From the NCBI RefSeq assembly GCF_010119545.1, contig NZ_JAAEAA010000011.1:62001-126000 (forward strand): a DNA stretch of 64,000 bases, in the 5' to 3' direction. Of this stretch, positions 1 through 9,458 are shown one piece after another; the stretch's first letter is position 1, and each line of letters opens with the position of its first letter. This DNA is from Pontibacter fetidus (GTDB taxonomy: Bacteria > Bacteroidota > Bacteroidia > Cytophagales > Hymenobacteraceae). The notes below the pieces were generated by a model, which did no database searches, was not told the DNA's origin, and saw only the letters and a program-made list of their open reading frames with translations. A program made the position numbers and the translations under genes.

Positions 1-86
1 TAAATAACTATGTATCGGTGGTTCCCTGCCAGTTTGATATGACCGCCTACCACGCCATCTCGATGCTGAATGAATGGGATTTTTAA
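1..86 (+). CDS. surE: 5'/3'-nucleotidase SurE, C-terminal end only
   Basis: The first 86 bases are the 3' end of a gene entering from the left, ending at TAA 84-86. The 27 visible residues include YVSVVPCQFDMTAYHAI and end in NEWDF. SurE proteins end with a YVSVTP-x-x-x-D-LTA-type strand followed by a short helix, and this tail fits that pattern. SurE is a cytoplasmic metal-dependent nucleoside monophosphate phosphatase. The active site lies outside the window, so the call rests on the tail alone. Confidence 0.6.
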   Translation, partial: NNYVSVVPCQFDMTAYHAISMLNEWDF

Positions 87-103
87 GGTTTGCAGTTGTT
101 TAG

Positions 104-145
104 AACAGAAACGCCCCGGCCAACTATAGCCGGGGCGTTTCTGTT
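104..145. terminator. Perfect 17-bp hairpin, bidirectional terminator
   Basis: AACAGAAACGCCCCGGC (104-120) pairs perfectly with 129-145 around an 8-nt loop. It lies between the convergent ends of surE and the TonB-domain gene. The loop carries the AACTATAG half of the window-wide motif. Confidence 0.9.
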
Positions 146-168
146 ATGCAGTATAAACTATAGTTAGG

Positions 169-876
169 TTAGAACACGACAGGCATGGTGTATTGTACTT
201 TTACTTTTTTACCATCCTTTTCCGTTGGCATCCATTTGCCCTCCGTCAGTTTTGCCAACTTTAGCGCTTCTTCATCAAGTATAGGCTCAAGGTGGTTTTT
301 AAGTTTGTAATCAGAAAGGGAGCCATCCTCGTTTATAATGAAAGAGACGTAAACCGTACCGTGTTTTTTAGCGCCGCGTGGGTACTTAACTTTCTGGTAC
401 ATAAATTTCTCAAACGCTTTACGGCCTCCTATAAACTCCGGCATTGCATCTTTAGGTGTAGCTGACCCCGAACCACTGTTATTAAACTTAACCGGCAATG
501 TATAGCGAACAGGAACTGGTTTGCCATTATTGATACCCGGCGTCCATTGTCCGCTCATATTTCTTACCGACTGCACACAAACCGAATCCAGTTTTGGATC
601 AAGGCCTTTCAGCACTTTTACCTGGTTTACACTTCCGTTGGTATCAACTACAAAACTAACCACTACCATGCCTTGTACCTGCGTATTGGTGTAGGGTATA
701 CTACCTGAAAGGTACTTTAGCATCGCCTCCTGGCCACCATTGTAGCTTGGCATCTTTTCTACATATTCATAAATGGTTTTCTGAGGTGTAGCTGCTGCAT
801 TGTTCTGGCAAAATGCTTTACCAGGGATGTATAAAAGCAGGCTGAGAGAGAACAGAAGGGTGTAAGTTTGTCTCAT
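169..876 (-). CDS. Periplasmic protein with two tandem TonB C-terminal domains
   Basis: A 235-residue protein with a cleavable signal peptide (about residues 1-24, ending AFCQ). Two TonB_C-like modules follow, about residues 44-132 and 144-235. Each has the GG..A...Y.......Y pattern, a V.VSF.I...G.. strand and a W.P....GK.V.V.YT.PV.F ending. TonB_C domains normally contact TonB boxes of outer-membrane receptors. This protein has neither the N-terminal membrane anchor nor the proline-rich spacer of a true TonB, so it probably does not transduce energy by itself. It lies downstream of the susCD pair on the same strand, but a terminator at 972-1002 separates them. Confidence 0.8.
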   Translation of the reverse strand: MRQTYTLLFSLSLLLYIPGKAFCQNNAAATPQKTIYEYVEKMPSYNGGQEAMLKYLSGSIPYTNTQVQGMVVVSFVVDTNGSVNQVKVLKGLDPKLDSVCVQSVRNMSGQWTPGINNGKPVPVRYTLPVKFNNSGSGSATPKDAMPEFIGGRKAFEKFMYQKVKYPRGAKKHGTVYVSFIINEDGSLSDYKLKNHLEPILDEEALKLAKLTEGKWMPTEKDGKKVKVQYTMPVVF

Positions 877-971
877 AAATAAAACTATAGGTTGGTGTAC
901 TGCAATATAAAACTATAATAGGTAATACTAAACATTAATAATCTGCCGTTATACTACATAGATAAGAAAAC

Positions 972-1002
972 AAAAAGGCTCCTACACCCAGGAGCCTTTT
1001 TT
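972..1002 (-). terminator. Terminator after the susD-like gene
   Basis: AAAAAGGCTCC and GGAGCCTTTTT form an 11-bp stem around an 8-nt loop. It lies 39 bases past the stop of the minus-strand SusD gene. Confidence 0.9.
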
Positions 1003-1040
1003 AATTTAAAACACAACTATAGTTGCACTAACTATAGGTA

Positions 1041-2402
1041 TCAATAACCAGGATTTTGATCTAGTTCCGGGTTTACTTCTATCTGCTGCAGTGGTATTGG
1101 CCAAAGGTTACGGAAATCCTCGCCGTCAGCTTCGCAGAAACCCAGTCGTTCGCAGGTTAGGTTGTAGCGTTTCAGGTCCATAAAGCGCATGCCTTCGCCT
1201 ACAAACTCAAAACGGCGCTGTTCCAGTATCTCTTGCAAAGCCTGTGCATTGGTCAGTACTACTACAGGAGTTAAACCAGCGCGTCTTCTGATCATGTTTA
1301 TATCACTTATCACCTGCGGATCGGCGGGAGCTAGTGCAGCTCCCTGACGGGCACGTGCTTCTGCTCGGATCAGGTACATTTCAGCTAAGCGTATGATAGG
1401 TACGTTGTCGGCATTTTCAGATACATCTTCGTACTTCAGCAGGCGGTTGCGGTTGCCCTCAAAACGGGTAGTTTGCTCAAAACGTAAATCGCCCTCGGCT
1501 GCTGAGGCGGCAAACTCATCGAAAAATGCCTGACGCAGGTAAAACTTCTGACCACCTGTACGTGGGTCTGATGCACTGCCCAACCCGTTGGCATCGTAAG
1601 GAGTAAAGTTCAGTTCAAAGATCGATTCGGCATTGCCTTCCCTCACCCACAGGTCGCTAAAGTTCTCAAGCAGTTCAAATTGACCGCTTTCTATAACAGT
1701 ATTGGCACTTGCTTCGGCGGCGGCATTGTTGCCTTGCTGCAGGTATACACGTGCCAGCAAGGCTGTGGCAGCCAGCGACGAAGCACGGTACGGGGCATTA
1801 CTGATCGCATTTCCAAGGTTTTCTTCTGCAAAAAGCAGGTCTGCAATTACGGCATTATATACCTCCGCCTCTGATGACCTTGCTACGTTTTGTATTTCGG
1901 GGATGGTGGTGGTAGGAGATGTAATTACCGGAACTCCGCCAAAAACCCGCAACAAATCGAAGTGTGCCAGTGCCCTGATAAAGCGCATTTCGGCAATGTA
2001 ACGGTTCCGGGTTTCCTCTTCAATGTTATCCAGTTGCTCGGCCCCTCTTATAACAATGTTCGCCCGGTTTATAGTGGTGTAAATACCCGCCCAGGTACTG
2101 GCAAGCTGCAGGTTCGATGCCTTTATGTCGCGGGTCGATACTTCAACGTCTGTAGTAAAGGTACCGCGGTGCTGCATATTATCGGCATATACATCCTGGT
2201 ACAGGAGGTAGCGGAGGCCATAGTAATCAAAATCCTGCAGGGCACTATAGGTACCCAAGGCAGCTCTGTTCAGGCTTACCTCATCAGTAATGGCCTCTTC
2301 AATGTCAACCCCGGTGGTCGGGTCAATGTCAAGTGTGTCTTCGCAGCCCGAGAACATGCTCAGGCCAAGAAATAGCATTAATAAGTATGAATATCTTTTC
2401 AT
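1041..2402 (-). CDS. SusD/RagB family nutrient-binding outer-membrane lipoprotein
   Basis: 453 residues. The N-terminus is a lipoprotein signal with lipobox FSGC (Cys20), followed by acidic residues typical of surface-exported Bacteroidota lipoproteins. The body has SusD features: helical repeats with YNAVIADLLFAEENL and AATALLARVYLQQGN (TPR-like), RLAEMYLIRAEA near residue 340, the ILEQRRFEFVGEGMRFMDLKRY signature and the terminal NPGY. SusD proteins cap a SusC barrel and capture glycans, peptides or other nutrients. The gene follows its SusC partner by 23 bases in one operon. No glycoside hydrolase or sulfatase lies nearby, so the substrate cannot be predicted. Length is at the short end for the family. 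Confidence 0.95.
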   Translation of the reverse strand: MKRYSYLLMLFLGLSMFSGCEDTLDIDPTTGVDIEEAITDEVSLNRAALGTYSALQDFDYYGLRYLLYQDVYADNMQHRGTFTTDVEVSTRDIKASNLQLASTWAGIYTTINRANIVIRGAEQLDNIEEETRNRYIAEMRFIRALAHFDLLRVFGGVPVITSPTTTIPEIQNVARSSEAEVYNAVIADLLFAEENLGNAISNAPYRASSLAATALLARVYLQQGNNAAAEASANTVIESGQFELLENFSDLWVREGNAESIFELNFTPYDANGLGSASDPRTGGQKFYLRQAFFDEFAASAAEGDLRFEQTTRFEGNRNRLLKYEDVSENADNVPIIRLAEMYLIRAEARARQGAALAPADPQVISDINMIRRRAGLTPVVVLTNAQALQEILEQRRFEFVGEGMRFMDLKRYNLTCERLGFCEADGEDFRNLWPIPLQQIEVNPELDQNPGY

Positions 2403-2425
2403 GGTGATGCTAAGTTAAGTTCTGG

Positions 2426-5400
2426 TTAAAGCCCGAGGTTAATACCAAATGTAATCGTGCGTGCCTGCGGGAACGTGTAAAAGTCAACTCCCAGGGTTGT
2501 ATTGGATGTTCCGGCAAAGTTCACTTCAGGGTCAAAGCCAGGATAATCGGTAAAAGTGAACAGGTTCTGTGCCTGTACATACACCCGCAGGCTTCTTACA
2601 CTAAAGCGTTGCGTTAATTCACTTGCCAGATTATAGCCTAGCATTACGTTTTTAAAGCGCAGGTAAGAACCATCGTAAATAAACCTGGAGGAGTTGCTCC
2701 GGTTGTTATCATTCGGGTCATCTACAGTGGCTCTTGGCACGTCTGTTACATCTCCTTCCTGTCTCCAGCGGTTCAGAACTAAATCCAGCATGTTATCATC
2801 CAGGAAATCGTTGCCCAGGTGCTGCTGGTACTGGTGGGCTGGGTTAGCAATCTCGTTGCCTTTCGAGAACTGCAGGAATATGTTCAGGTCGAAGCCTTTG
2901 TAACGGAACACGTTTGTGAAACCCCCTACAAAATCAGGCTGGGCATCGCCTATTATGGTCAGGTCTTCGTCTGTAATAATGCCGTCGTTGTTAATGTCGC
3001 GGAAGTTTACGTCACCGGGCTGGGCGCCCTGCGCTTGCCTGGAGTCCGGAATATCGCCGATAGAACTATACACCCCATCCGTGATAAAACCATAAAAGGT
3101 ACCGATCGGCTCCCCTTCGCGCAGCACCAGCGAGTTACCCCCAAAACCATAGAAAATATCCTGTCCCTGGTATAGTTCTGTTACTTTGTTCCGGTTAAAA
3201 GAGATGTTGAAATCAGATGTCCAGTTAAAGTCGCCGCCGGAGCCATCAAAGTTTATAGTGCTGAGTGCCAGTTCAAAGCCTTTGTTCTCCACAGAACCGA
3301 TGTTAGAGGCATAGCTCGCGAAACCGGTTTGTGTTGGTATAGGCCGGTTAAACAGCAGGTCGGTTGTTTTTTTGATATAATAATCGAGAGCAAGGTTAAC
3401 GCGGTTACTCAAAAAGCCGACATCTGCACCAATGTTTAACTGTTGCGTTTCTTCCCACTTCAGGTCCGGGTTCGGAATCTGGGATAAAGCTATACCTGGC
3501 CTGTCTATGTAACTGGCGCCTGCCACTACAAGTCCCCGGAAAGCATCGTTTCCGATTTCCTGGTTACCGGTAATACCATAAGATGCCCTCAGTTTTAGTT
3601 CGCTCAGCGCATTTATATCAGACATAAAGCTTTCTTCTATCAGCCTCCAGCCTACCGATATAGATGGGAAGTAGCCATACCGGTTATTTTCTGAAAAACG
3701 CGATGAACCATCGGCACGGAAGTTAATACCTAATAAATATCTGTCTTTAAAAGAGTAATTGGCCCTACCAAAGAAGGAAACCAGGCCATTGTCGACCAAT
3801 GTGTTAGAGCCCGCATTTACCCGAACAGCACTGCCTACGAAACGGAAACGCTCATCCGGGAAACCAAGACCTGTTACAAAAGAAGCCTTTATTCTGTTCT
3901 GCTCATTAGAAGCCCCGATTACTGTGGAAATATTATGATCTTCGCTTAAAAGCTTATTGAAAGATAGCGTTGTTTCCAGTAGACGTTTAGTAACTGTAGT
4001 GGTAGCATTGGTGGCAGATCCCTCTGTAGGTATAGCAAAAGACCCTGGGTAGTTGGTTGCAGTATAGCGTCTTTCATCAATGTTCAGCACATCCATACCG
4101 CCTTTTACCTGCCATTGCAAGCCGGGCACAAATTCATAATTAGCAAACAGGTTACCTATGCCCCGCATGTTCTGTGTTTCGTCGTCGTTCTCGGTACCTT
4201 CCGCTATCGGGTTTGTGTAAAAGTAGTTGGGCCGGGTATACTCGCCGTTCTCATAATACACCGGGAAAATAGGGGAAGCTGCCAGCGCGTTGGCAAATGG
4301 TCCGTAAAGTGTGTTATCACTAACAATACGGTTGTTGTCGGAGCGACTTAGCTGTATACTTGTGCCTAACGATAGTTTGTCGTTCACGTCGTGGTCCAGG
4401 TTAAGGCGGGTAGAGTAGCGCTGGTAACGGCTACCGATAACAATGCCTTCCTGGTCGAAGTAAGAGCCGGACAGGTAATAGCGTGTTTTAGGGTCACCGC
4501 CATTCAGGGATATCTCATAATTCTGGATAGGAGCCGAGCGGGTTACTTCGTCTATCCAGTCGGTTTTGGTTGGGGTAAAGTCTACGCCGCCATAGTACCA
4601 GTCCAGCCAGTCCTCAAAAGTAGAGCCGGGTTCCAGGTAACCATCGTTCACATAGGCTTCCAGCATAATCTCGCTATACTCATCAGCATTCAGGAAATTT
4701 GGCTCTTTCCACATTCGCTGGAAACCGGTATAGGCATTCAGGTTTATCTGAGTTTTGCGGGAAGAACCGCGTTTGGTCGTGATCAAAACCACACCATTTG
4801 CTGCCCTCGAACCATAAATAGCCGCCGCAGAAGCATCTTTCAGAATGTCAATAGATTCAATGTCGTTCGGGTTAAGGTCGGCGATGGCGTTAACAGACTG
4901 GCCACCGTAACCCAGCTGAGAATAGTCGCCGGTTGTGAGTGGCACACCATCTACTACATACAAAGGCTGGTTACTTGCCGAAATAGAAGAAGAACCCCGT
5001 ACCCGCACGCTGATACCGCCGCCCGGCGTACCTGAGTTCTGGGAGATCTGCACACCAGCTGCGCGGCCCTGCAAGGCCTGGTCTACACCAACCACAGGCA
5101 GGTTTTCCAGTTCTTCGGAGGTTACTTTGGCAGTAGCGCCGGTTACTTCGCGGCGTTCCTGGGTACCATAACCTACTACCACCACCTCGCCTAATTGCTG
5201 CTCATCGGAGCGGAGCTGTACATTTATAGTTGAGCGGCCATTAACCGGAACTTCCTGGGTAACCATCCCAACAAACCGGAACTGCAGCACGGCATTAGCA
5301 GGCACTGATAAACTATAGTTACCAGCGTTGTCTGTTGTGGCGCCGTTGGTGGTACCCCGTTCTAGTACGGTTACGCCGGGCAGCGCCGTGCCATCAGATG

Positions 5401-5497
5401 CGGAAGTAACCTTGCCGGTCACGACAACAGCCTGTGCCCAGGCGTGGCCCGCAACCACGCAGACGCAGATAATCATTACTAGTATAAGTTTTTTCAT
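2426..5497 (-). CDS. SusC/RagA family TonB-linked outer-membrane transporter
   Basis: 1023 residues. A signal peptide (1-21, ending AWAQ) is followed by a carboxypeptidase-regulatory-like domain (about 25-95), then the SusC motif VVVVGYGTQ, a plug domain (about 115-240, with PLYVVDGVP, DIESIDILKDASAAAIYGS and GVVLITTKRG) and a large beta-barrel ending in aromatic strands. SusC forms a TonB-dependent channel through which SusD-bound substrates enter the periplasm. It is the first gene of the susC-susD operon. No sigma/anti-sigma pair or hybrid two-component regulator lies next to it, so its regulation is not visible here. Confidence 0.96.
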   Translation of the reverse strand: MKKLILVMIICVCVVAGHAWAQAVVVTGKVTSASDGTALPGVTVLERGTTNGATTDNAGNYSLSVPANAVLQFRFVGMVTQEVPVNGRSTINVQLRSDEQQLGEVVVVGYGTQERREVTGATAKVTSEELENLPVVGVDQALQGRAAGVQISQNSGTPGGGISVRVRGSSSISASNQPLYVVDGVPLTTGDYSQLGYGGQSVNAIADLNPNDIESIDILKDASAAAIYGSRAANGVVLITTKRGSSRKTQINLNAYTGFQRMWKEPNFLNADEYSEIMLEAYVNDGYLEPGSTFEDWLDWYYGGVDFTPTKTDWIDEVTRSAPIQNYEISLNGGDPKTRYYLSGSYFDQEGIVIGSRYQRYSTRLNLDHDVNDKLSLGTSIQLSRSDNNRIVSDNTLYGPFANALAASPIFPVYYENGEYTRPNYFYTNPIAEGTENDDETQNMRGIGNLFANYEFVPGLQWQVKGGMDVLNIDERRYTATNYPGSFAIPTEGSATNATTTVTKRLLETTLSFNKLLSEDHNISTVIGASNEQNRIKASFVTGLGFPDERFRFVGSAVRVNAGSNTLVDNGLVSFFGRANYSFKDRYLLGINFRADGSSRFSENNRYGYFPSISVGWRLIEESFMSDINALSELKLRASYGITGNQEIGNDAFRGLVVAGASYIDRPGIALSQIPNPDLKWEETQQLNIGADVGFLSNRVNLALDYYIKKTTDLLFNRPIPTQTGFASYASNIGSVENKGFELALSTINFDGSGGDFNWTSDFNISFNRNKVTELYQGQDIFYGFGGNSLVLREGEPIGTFYGFITDGVYSSIGDIPDSRQAQGAQPGDVNFRDINNDGIITDEDLTIIGDAQPDFVGGFTNVFRYKGFDLNIFLQFSKGNEIANPAHQYQQHLGNDFLDDNMLDLVLNRWRQEGDVTDVPRATVDDPNDNNRSNSSRFIYDGSYLRFKNVMLGYNLASELTQRFSVRSLRVYVQAQNLFTFTDYPGFDPEVNFAGTSNTTLGVDFYTFPQARTITFGINLGL

Positions 5498-5623
5498 GGG
5501 TAATTAAGTTTAGGTTGCTCATAGGTAATTGTCTTTCAGGGCGATGTAAATTGGTAGGTATGGGCATAGTAATACTGCTATACGTACAGTACAGGATTAT
5601 ATTAACATTATGACTGGATTTTT

Positions 5624-6220
5624 TTAAGAGCTACTTTCGTCTGGGTTATATTCAAATGCATTTACACTGATAAAGCCGCTGCCTTCTTTAATGGTTTGCT
5701 GCCAGCCAAGCCGTTTGAGCTCTCTCCGGATAAAAAAATTAAGCAGGCCATGCGCTACCAGCACAGCAATTGTTTCGCGGTTTGCTTCCTCGGCCAGTTG
5801 TTTGGCGGCAGTGCGGGCACGCTGGCGGGCTTGTTTAAATGTTTCGATGCCACGGCTGTTAAGCCCCAGAAACCAGAGTAGGCGGGCACCAAGTAACCAT
5901 AGTTTTATAGGCAACTGCAGAAAGGGGAGAGAGAATATTTTGCGTTCAAATTCACGGAAGTTAGCATCGATAACCAGCTGTACGTTTTCTCCAAAAATAG
6001 CTTTGGCCGTAAGCTGCGACCGGACCAGTGTGCTGCAGTGTACTTTGGTTATTTGCTTGTAAGGGATAGCTTCGTGGGTAAGTATAAATGCTTCTATGTT
6101 GGCCGCATCGTAATCAGAAATGTACTGGCGGGCGCCGGCAGCGCTGAACATACCTTTGCCTGCCACCTGCGGCTTTGCATGCCTGATGAGAAAAATGCGG
6201 TTCGGGATTCGGTGTTCCAA
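5624..6220 (-). CDS. Histidine phosphatase family protein (phosphoglycerate mutase-like)
   Basis: 198 residues. The catalytic motif appears as FLIRHAKP (residues 10-17), a variant of RHG. The second catalytic His is in VLVAHGLLNFFIRREL, with an acidic residue expected around HEAI. The branch covers phosphatases acting on small phospho-metabolites or phosphoproteins; the substrate here is unknown. The gene starts 38 bases after the GNAT gene ends on the same strand, so the two are probably co-transcribed. Confidence 0.82.
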   Translation of the reverse strand: MEHRIPNRIFLIRHAKPQVAGKGMFSAAGARQYISDYDAANIEAFILTHEAIPYKQITKVHCSTLVRSQLTAKAIFGENVQLVIDANFREFERKIFSLPFLQLPIKLWLLGARLLWFLGLNSRGIETFKQARQRARTAAKQLAEEANRETIAVLVAHGLLNFFIRRELKRLGWQQTIKEGSGFISVNAFEYNPDESSS

Positions 6221-6258
6221 AGTATAGCCGGTTGTTGCTGCCCAACTATACGGTATAA

Positions 6259-6858
6259 CTATAGTTGTGTGCCGCTTGTCAGTTCTTTAAACACTGAATT
6301 TTTGATATGTTCCCACTCCGGGCGCAGGATGCTATAGTATATAGTGTCGCGGCGGCGGCCGTCGTGCATTAAGGTATGGCTGCGCAAGGTGCCTTCTTCG
6401 GTAGCACCTATTTTGCGCATGGCCTGGCGGGAGCGTAGGTTCAGTACATCTGTTTTCAGCTCTACGCGTTCAAAACCCAGTACCTCAAAAACATATTGCA
6501 GCAACAGAAACTTGCACTGGCGGTTCAGGCCGGTCCCTCTGAAATCGTTAGCCACCCAGGTCCAGCCAATTTCCAGTCGTTTGTCAACTATAGCTATGTT
6601 GCCCAAAGCCGTGCTGCCGGCCAGCCTGCCGGTGGCTTTATCTACTATTACAAAGGTGTAGCGTTGTTGTTTTTGCCTGTCGGTAAGGGCTGCCTGCATC
6701 CAGTTATCGAGGTCTTGCTGCGAGGCAATTTTTGTAACAGTCCAGCGCCATGTATCTGCATCAAAAGCTATAGTTTGTAATGCTGCCAGGTCTTGCTCGC
6801 GGAGCGGGCGTAACAGTACATGGCCGTTTTGCAGGTGCAGGTCTTGTTCAAAGTTCAT
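6259..6858 (-). CDS. GNAT N-acetyltransferase (RimJ/RimL-like)
   Basis: I place the start at the ATG at 6856-6858, giving 199 residues beginning MNFEQDLHLQNGHVLLRPL. The reading frame stays open for 44 more codons to 6990, but that stretch is unlike the family. The fold is a typical RimL-type acetyltransferase: VLLRPLREQDLAAL, GRLAGSTALGNIAI, EIGWTWVANDFRGTGLN (acetyl-CoA loop) and GFERVELKTDVLNLRSRQAMRKIGA. Members acetylate N-termini of ribosomal proteins or small molecules. The stop codon TAG lies inside an exact AACTATAGTT palindrome at 6257-6266. Confidence 0.85.
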   Translation of the reverse strand: MNFEQDLHLQNGHVLLRPLREQDLAALQTIAFDADTWRWTVTKIASQQDLDNWMQAALTDRQKQQRYTFVIVDKATGRLAGSTALGNIAIVDKRLEIGWTWVANDFRGTGLNRQCKFLLLQYVFEVLGFERVELKTDVLNLRSRQAMRKIGATEEGTLRSHTLMHDGRRRDTIYYSILRPEWEHIKNSVFKELTSGTQL

Positions 6859-7296
6859 GGTGGCGGCGTTTAAAAACAGCGATAGCTTGCAAGCTATAAC
6901 AAGGCAGTTACTTACACAAGCAGCCCGGCCATAACTATAGCAGCGGCAGGTAGCAGCCACCCGAAATAAAATTTTATAAAAATGGCGCAAACTCCAACAG
7001 AAACAGAACGATACCCGTAAGAGTGTTCACGGAAATTAATCGCGCATGCTGGCAGGTACGTCATCCGCATCACCTGCTTTGGCACAAGTTTCCGGAGAAG
7101 CCTTACTTAATAATAAACAAACAGCCTTCAGAAGCTTATACGCCACCTGCACAAGGGGCTGCACTTGCTTTTATGGGCTCCGGATAAAACGAAAAACACT
7201 GTTGTTAATGATTTAGTCATGCTGCTGTCTAAGGCAGTTAAGCTTTACTACTATCTCGTTAACAGCGACAGGAAACTATAATCAGGAAACACATTT
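6859..7296. other. Intergenic region between divergent genes
   Basis: About 440 bases separate the GNAT gene (minus) from the glycosyltransferase gene (plus). The first 130 bases are open in the GNAT frame but look non-coding. I see no convincing ORF, RNA gene or terminator here. It should hold both promoters. Confidence 0.5.
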
Positions 7297-8400
7297 ATGG
7301 AAACACAGCAACTCTCTAAAATTCTGATGACAGCTGATACGCTTGGTGGCGTGTGGGTATTTTCGCTGGAACTGTCGCGGGCACTGGCACCGGCCGGCAT
7401 CTCGGTAGCGCTTGCAACCACTGGCGCACCGCTAACTGAGGAACAACGCGCCGATGCAGCCGCTATACCCAACCTGACGGTGTACGAAAGCAACTATAGA
7501 CCTGAATGGACTGACAGCGCCGGAGAAGATACAGATAAAGCAGGTGAGTGGCTGTTACAGCTCCGCGACGAAATACAGCCTGACCTGATACACCTGAATG
7601 GCATGGTGCATGCCAGCCTGCCGTGGGCAAAACCAGTTGTGGTAGTGATACATTCGTGCATTGTGTCGTGGTGGCGTGCCGTAAACCAGGCCGAGGCCCC
7701 AAAGGAGTGGAACAGGTACAGAGAGCTGGTAACTAAAGGGTTGAGATCGAGTGATGTAGTAGTGGCAACCACGCAGGCGCTTATGCATGAAGCCGCAGAC
7801 ATATACGGGCCATTTAAGCAAAGCAGTGTGGTGTACAACGGCCGTGCGCAAAAGCATTTTAAATTTGGCAAAAAAGAGCCGTTCGTTTTTAGCATGGGCA
7901 GCATCTGGGACGAAGGCAAAAATATCTCGACACTGGCCCATATTGCCGCCGACCTGCCGTGGCCGGTTTACATTGCCGGCGATAATACCCATCCGGAAAC
8001 AGGCCAGACGATAGAGCTGGAGAATGTGCATTTCCTGGGTAAGCTTACCAACAACGAAATTGCCGACTGGCTTTCAAGGGCTTCGATTTTTGCATTGCCA
8101 GCACGTTACGAGCCGTTCGGGCTGTCTATTTTAGAGGCTGCCATGTCGGGGTGTGCGCTGGTAGTTGGCAAAACCGAAAGCTTGGCCGAAGTATGGGGCA
8201 ATGCTGCCAAATATACCAACCCAAACAGTGCCGACGATGTGCGCGATACTATACTTGGGTTGATAGAAGATGAGTTTTGCCGCAATATCATGGCCTGCCG
8301 TGCCGTAAAACGCTCGCATGGCTACACCGCAGAGCAAATGGCCCAGGATTATTCTTTCCTTTACAGCCAGCTTATACGTAACGAAGTACCGGTTTATTAA
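7297..8400 (+). CDS. Glycosyltransferase family 4 (GT-B fold)
   Basis: 367 residues. The N-terminal Rossmann half has the ADTLGGVWVFSLELSRAL motif (13-30), where the GG loop contacts the acceptor side. The C-terminal donor-binding half begins near VFSMGSIWDEGKN (197-209). It carries the GT4 E-x7-E signature as YEPFGLSILEAAMSGC (E272 and E280). Such retaining enzymes transfer a sugar from a nucleotide-sugar to glycans, lipids or metabolites. There is no signal peptide. It is the only glycan-assembly gene nearby, so the acceptor cannot be inferred; it is not obviously part of a polysaccharide locus. Confidence 0.88.
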   Translation: METQQLSKILMTADTLGGVWVFSLELSRALAPAGISVALATTGAPLTEEQRADAAAIPNLTVYESNYRPEWTDSAGEDTDKAGEWLLQLRDEIQPDLIHLNGMVHASLPWAKPVVVVIHSCIVSWWRAVNQAEAPKEWNRYRELVTKGLRSSDVVVATTQALMHEAADIYGPFKQSSVVYNGRAQKHFKFGKKEPFVFSMGSIWDEGKNISTLAHIAADLPWPVYIAGDNTHPETGQTIELENVHFLGKLTNNEIADWLSRASIFALPARYEPFGLSILEAAMSGCALVVGKTESLAEVWGNAAKYTNPNSADDVRDTILGLIEDEFCRNIMACRAVKRSHGYTAEQMAQDYSFLYSQLIRNEVPVY

Positions 8401-8416
8401 TTCCCTCTGCTTACCA

Positions 8417-8470
8417 GGATAGCCGGATTTTAGTTAATTTGCCCGCCAAACTGCTACAATCCGGTTATCC
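8417..8470. other. Imperfect inverted repeat upstream of the Nudix gene
   Basis: GGATAGCCGGATT (8417-8429) and AATCCGGTTATCC (8458-8470) pair over 12 of 13 positions around a 28-nt loop. It sits after the glycosyltransferase stop and 12 bases before the Nudix ATG. It could be a weak terminator or a leader hairpin; there is no T-run directly after the stem. Confidence 0.45.
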
Positions 8471-8482
8471 GTAAAATACCTT

Positions 8483-9046
8483 ATGCCTGCAACTCCTAAC
8501 AACTCGCAACCCTGGAAAGTATTAAACTCAGAAATGGTGGTGGACGAAAAGTGGTATAAACTGCGCCGCGACGAAGTAGAACTGCCCAACGGCTTAGTGC
8601 TGGATGATTATTATGTAAGTGTGCGCCCCGATGTGGTACTTACTTTTCCGGTAACTGCAGATAACCAGGTGATTTTTGTGCGCCAGTATAAGCACGCCGC
8701 AGGAAATGTGTTTATTGAATTGCCGGGAGGCGTGATAGACGACCATGAAACTAACGCACTGGAAGCTGCCCGCCGCGAAATGCTGGAAGAAACCGGCTAT
8801 ACCTCTGATGACATGGAACTGGTGCTGGAAGTAATTGATAACCCCACCAAAGACACCAATAAAATCTATTTTTACCTGGCCCGTAACGCCCGCCACATCG
8901 CCACCCAAGACCTAGACGAATCTGAAAGTATAGAAGTGCTGCACGTGCCGCTACATGAAGTGGAAAGTATGGTGATGCGCGGAGAGATAAATGTGTCGGG
9001 TTCGGTTGCCCTGTGCTTGTTAGCGCTTAAAAAGCTTGGTTTATAA
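8483..9046 (+). CDS. Nudix hydrolase, ADP-ribose pyrophosphatase-like
   Basis: 187 residues. The Nudix box spans residues 82-106: GGVIDDHE, then RREMLEETGY with catalytic Glu99, Glu102 and Glu103. There is one more residue than the classical GX5EX7REUXEEXGU between the first Glu and the RE pair. The preceding ELP of ELPGG and the overall length fit the ADP-ribose/NDP-sugar pyrophosphatase branch, which cleaves nucleoside-diphosphate-X to NMP and X-phosphate. It is soluble. It lies 82 bases after the glycosyltransferase gene, which may be coincidental. Confidence 0.88.
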   Translation: MPATPNNSQPWKVLNSEMVVDEKWYKLRRDEVELPNGLVLDDYYVSVRPDVVLTFPVTADNQVIFVRQYKHAAGNVFIELPGGVIDDHETNALEAARREMLEETGYTSDDMELVLEVIDNPTKDTNKIYFYLARNARHIATQDLDESESIEVLHVPLHEVESMVMRGEINVSGSVALCLLALKKLGL

Positions 9047-9438
9047 TTTCTCCATTGTCATCCCGAGCGTTAGCCGAGGAAACTTATATGTTCTATAGTT
9101 TCCTCTTTCTGTCATTTCGAACAAAGTGAGAAATCTTATTTCTATAGTTCAAGACTATACATGATTTAACTAAGCTATCCTTTTATACTTCCTGTAATCC
9201 TGGGAGCTTTACTAGCCTATAGTTTCATCTCAAGCTTTGGTGCCCTCACGGCCGGGAGGCCCCGTCTTCGGGCATCGCGCTGCTGCCTTCTTGCTATCCT
9301 CGCTGCGCTCGGATTGGCTCACGCCACCGCAACAAGTCAAAGGCGCTCAACCCAAAGACTGATATCTTTCTACTATTGACCTATAGCTATAGTTTGAAAC
9401 TACTCGCTTCGACATTGATCGTGGCTATAGTTCCGTAG

Positions 9439-9458
9439 GGACAGGTCGCGACCTGTCC
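9439..9458. repeat. 20-bp perfect palindrome (copy 1 of 3)
   Basis: GGACAGGTCGCGACCTGTCC equals its own reverse complement. The same 20 bases occur at 38488-38507 and 43415-43434, each preceded by CGTAG. Confidence 0.95.

Noticed and set aside
4391-5035. 214-codon plus-strand frame opposite susC
   Set aside because: It is antisense to a well-supported SusC gene, and no domain is recognisable.
6859-6990. N-terminal extension of the GNAT protein
   Set aside because: The frame is open, but the residues are Cys-rich and unlike the family, and the ATG at 6858 matches the usual RimL start.
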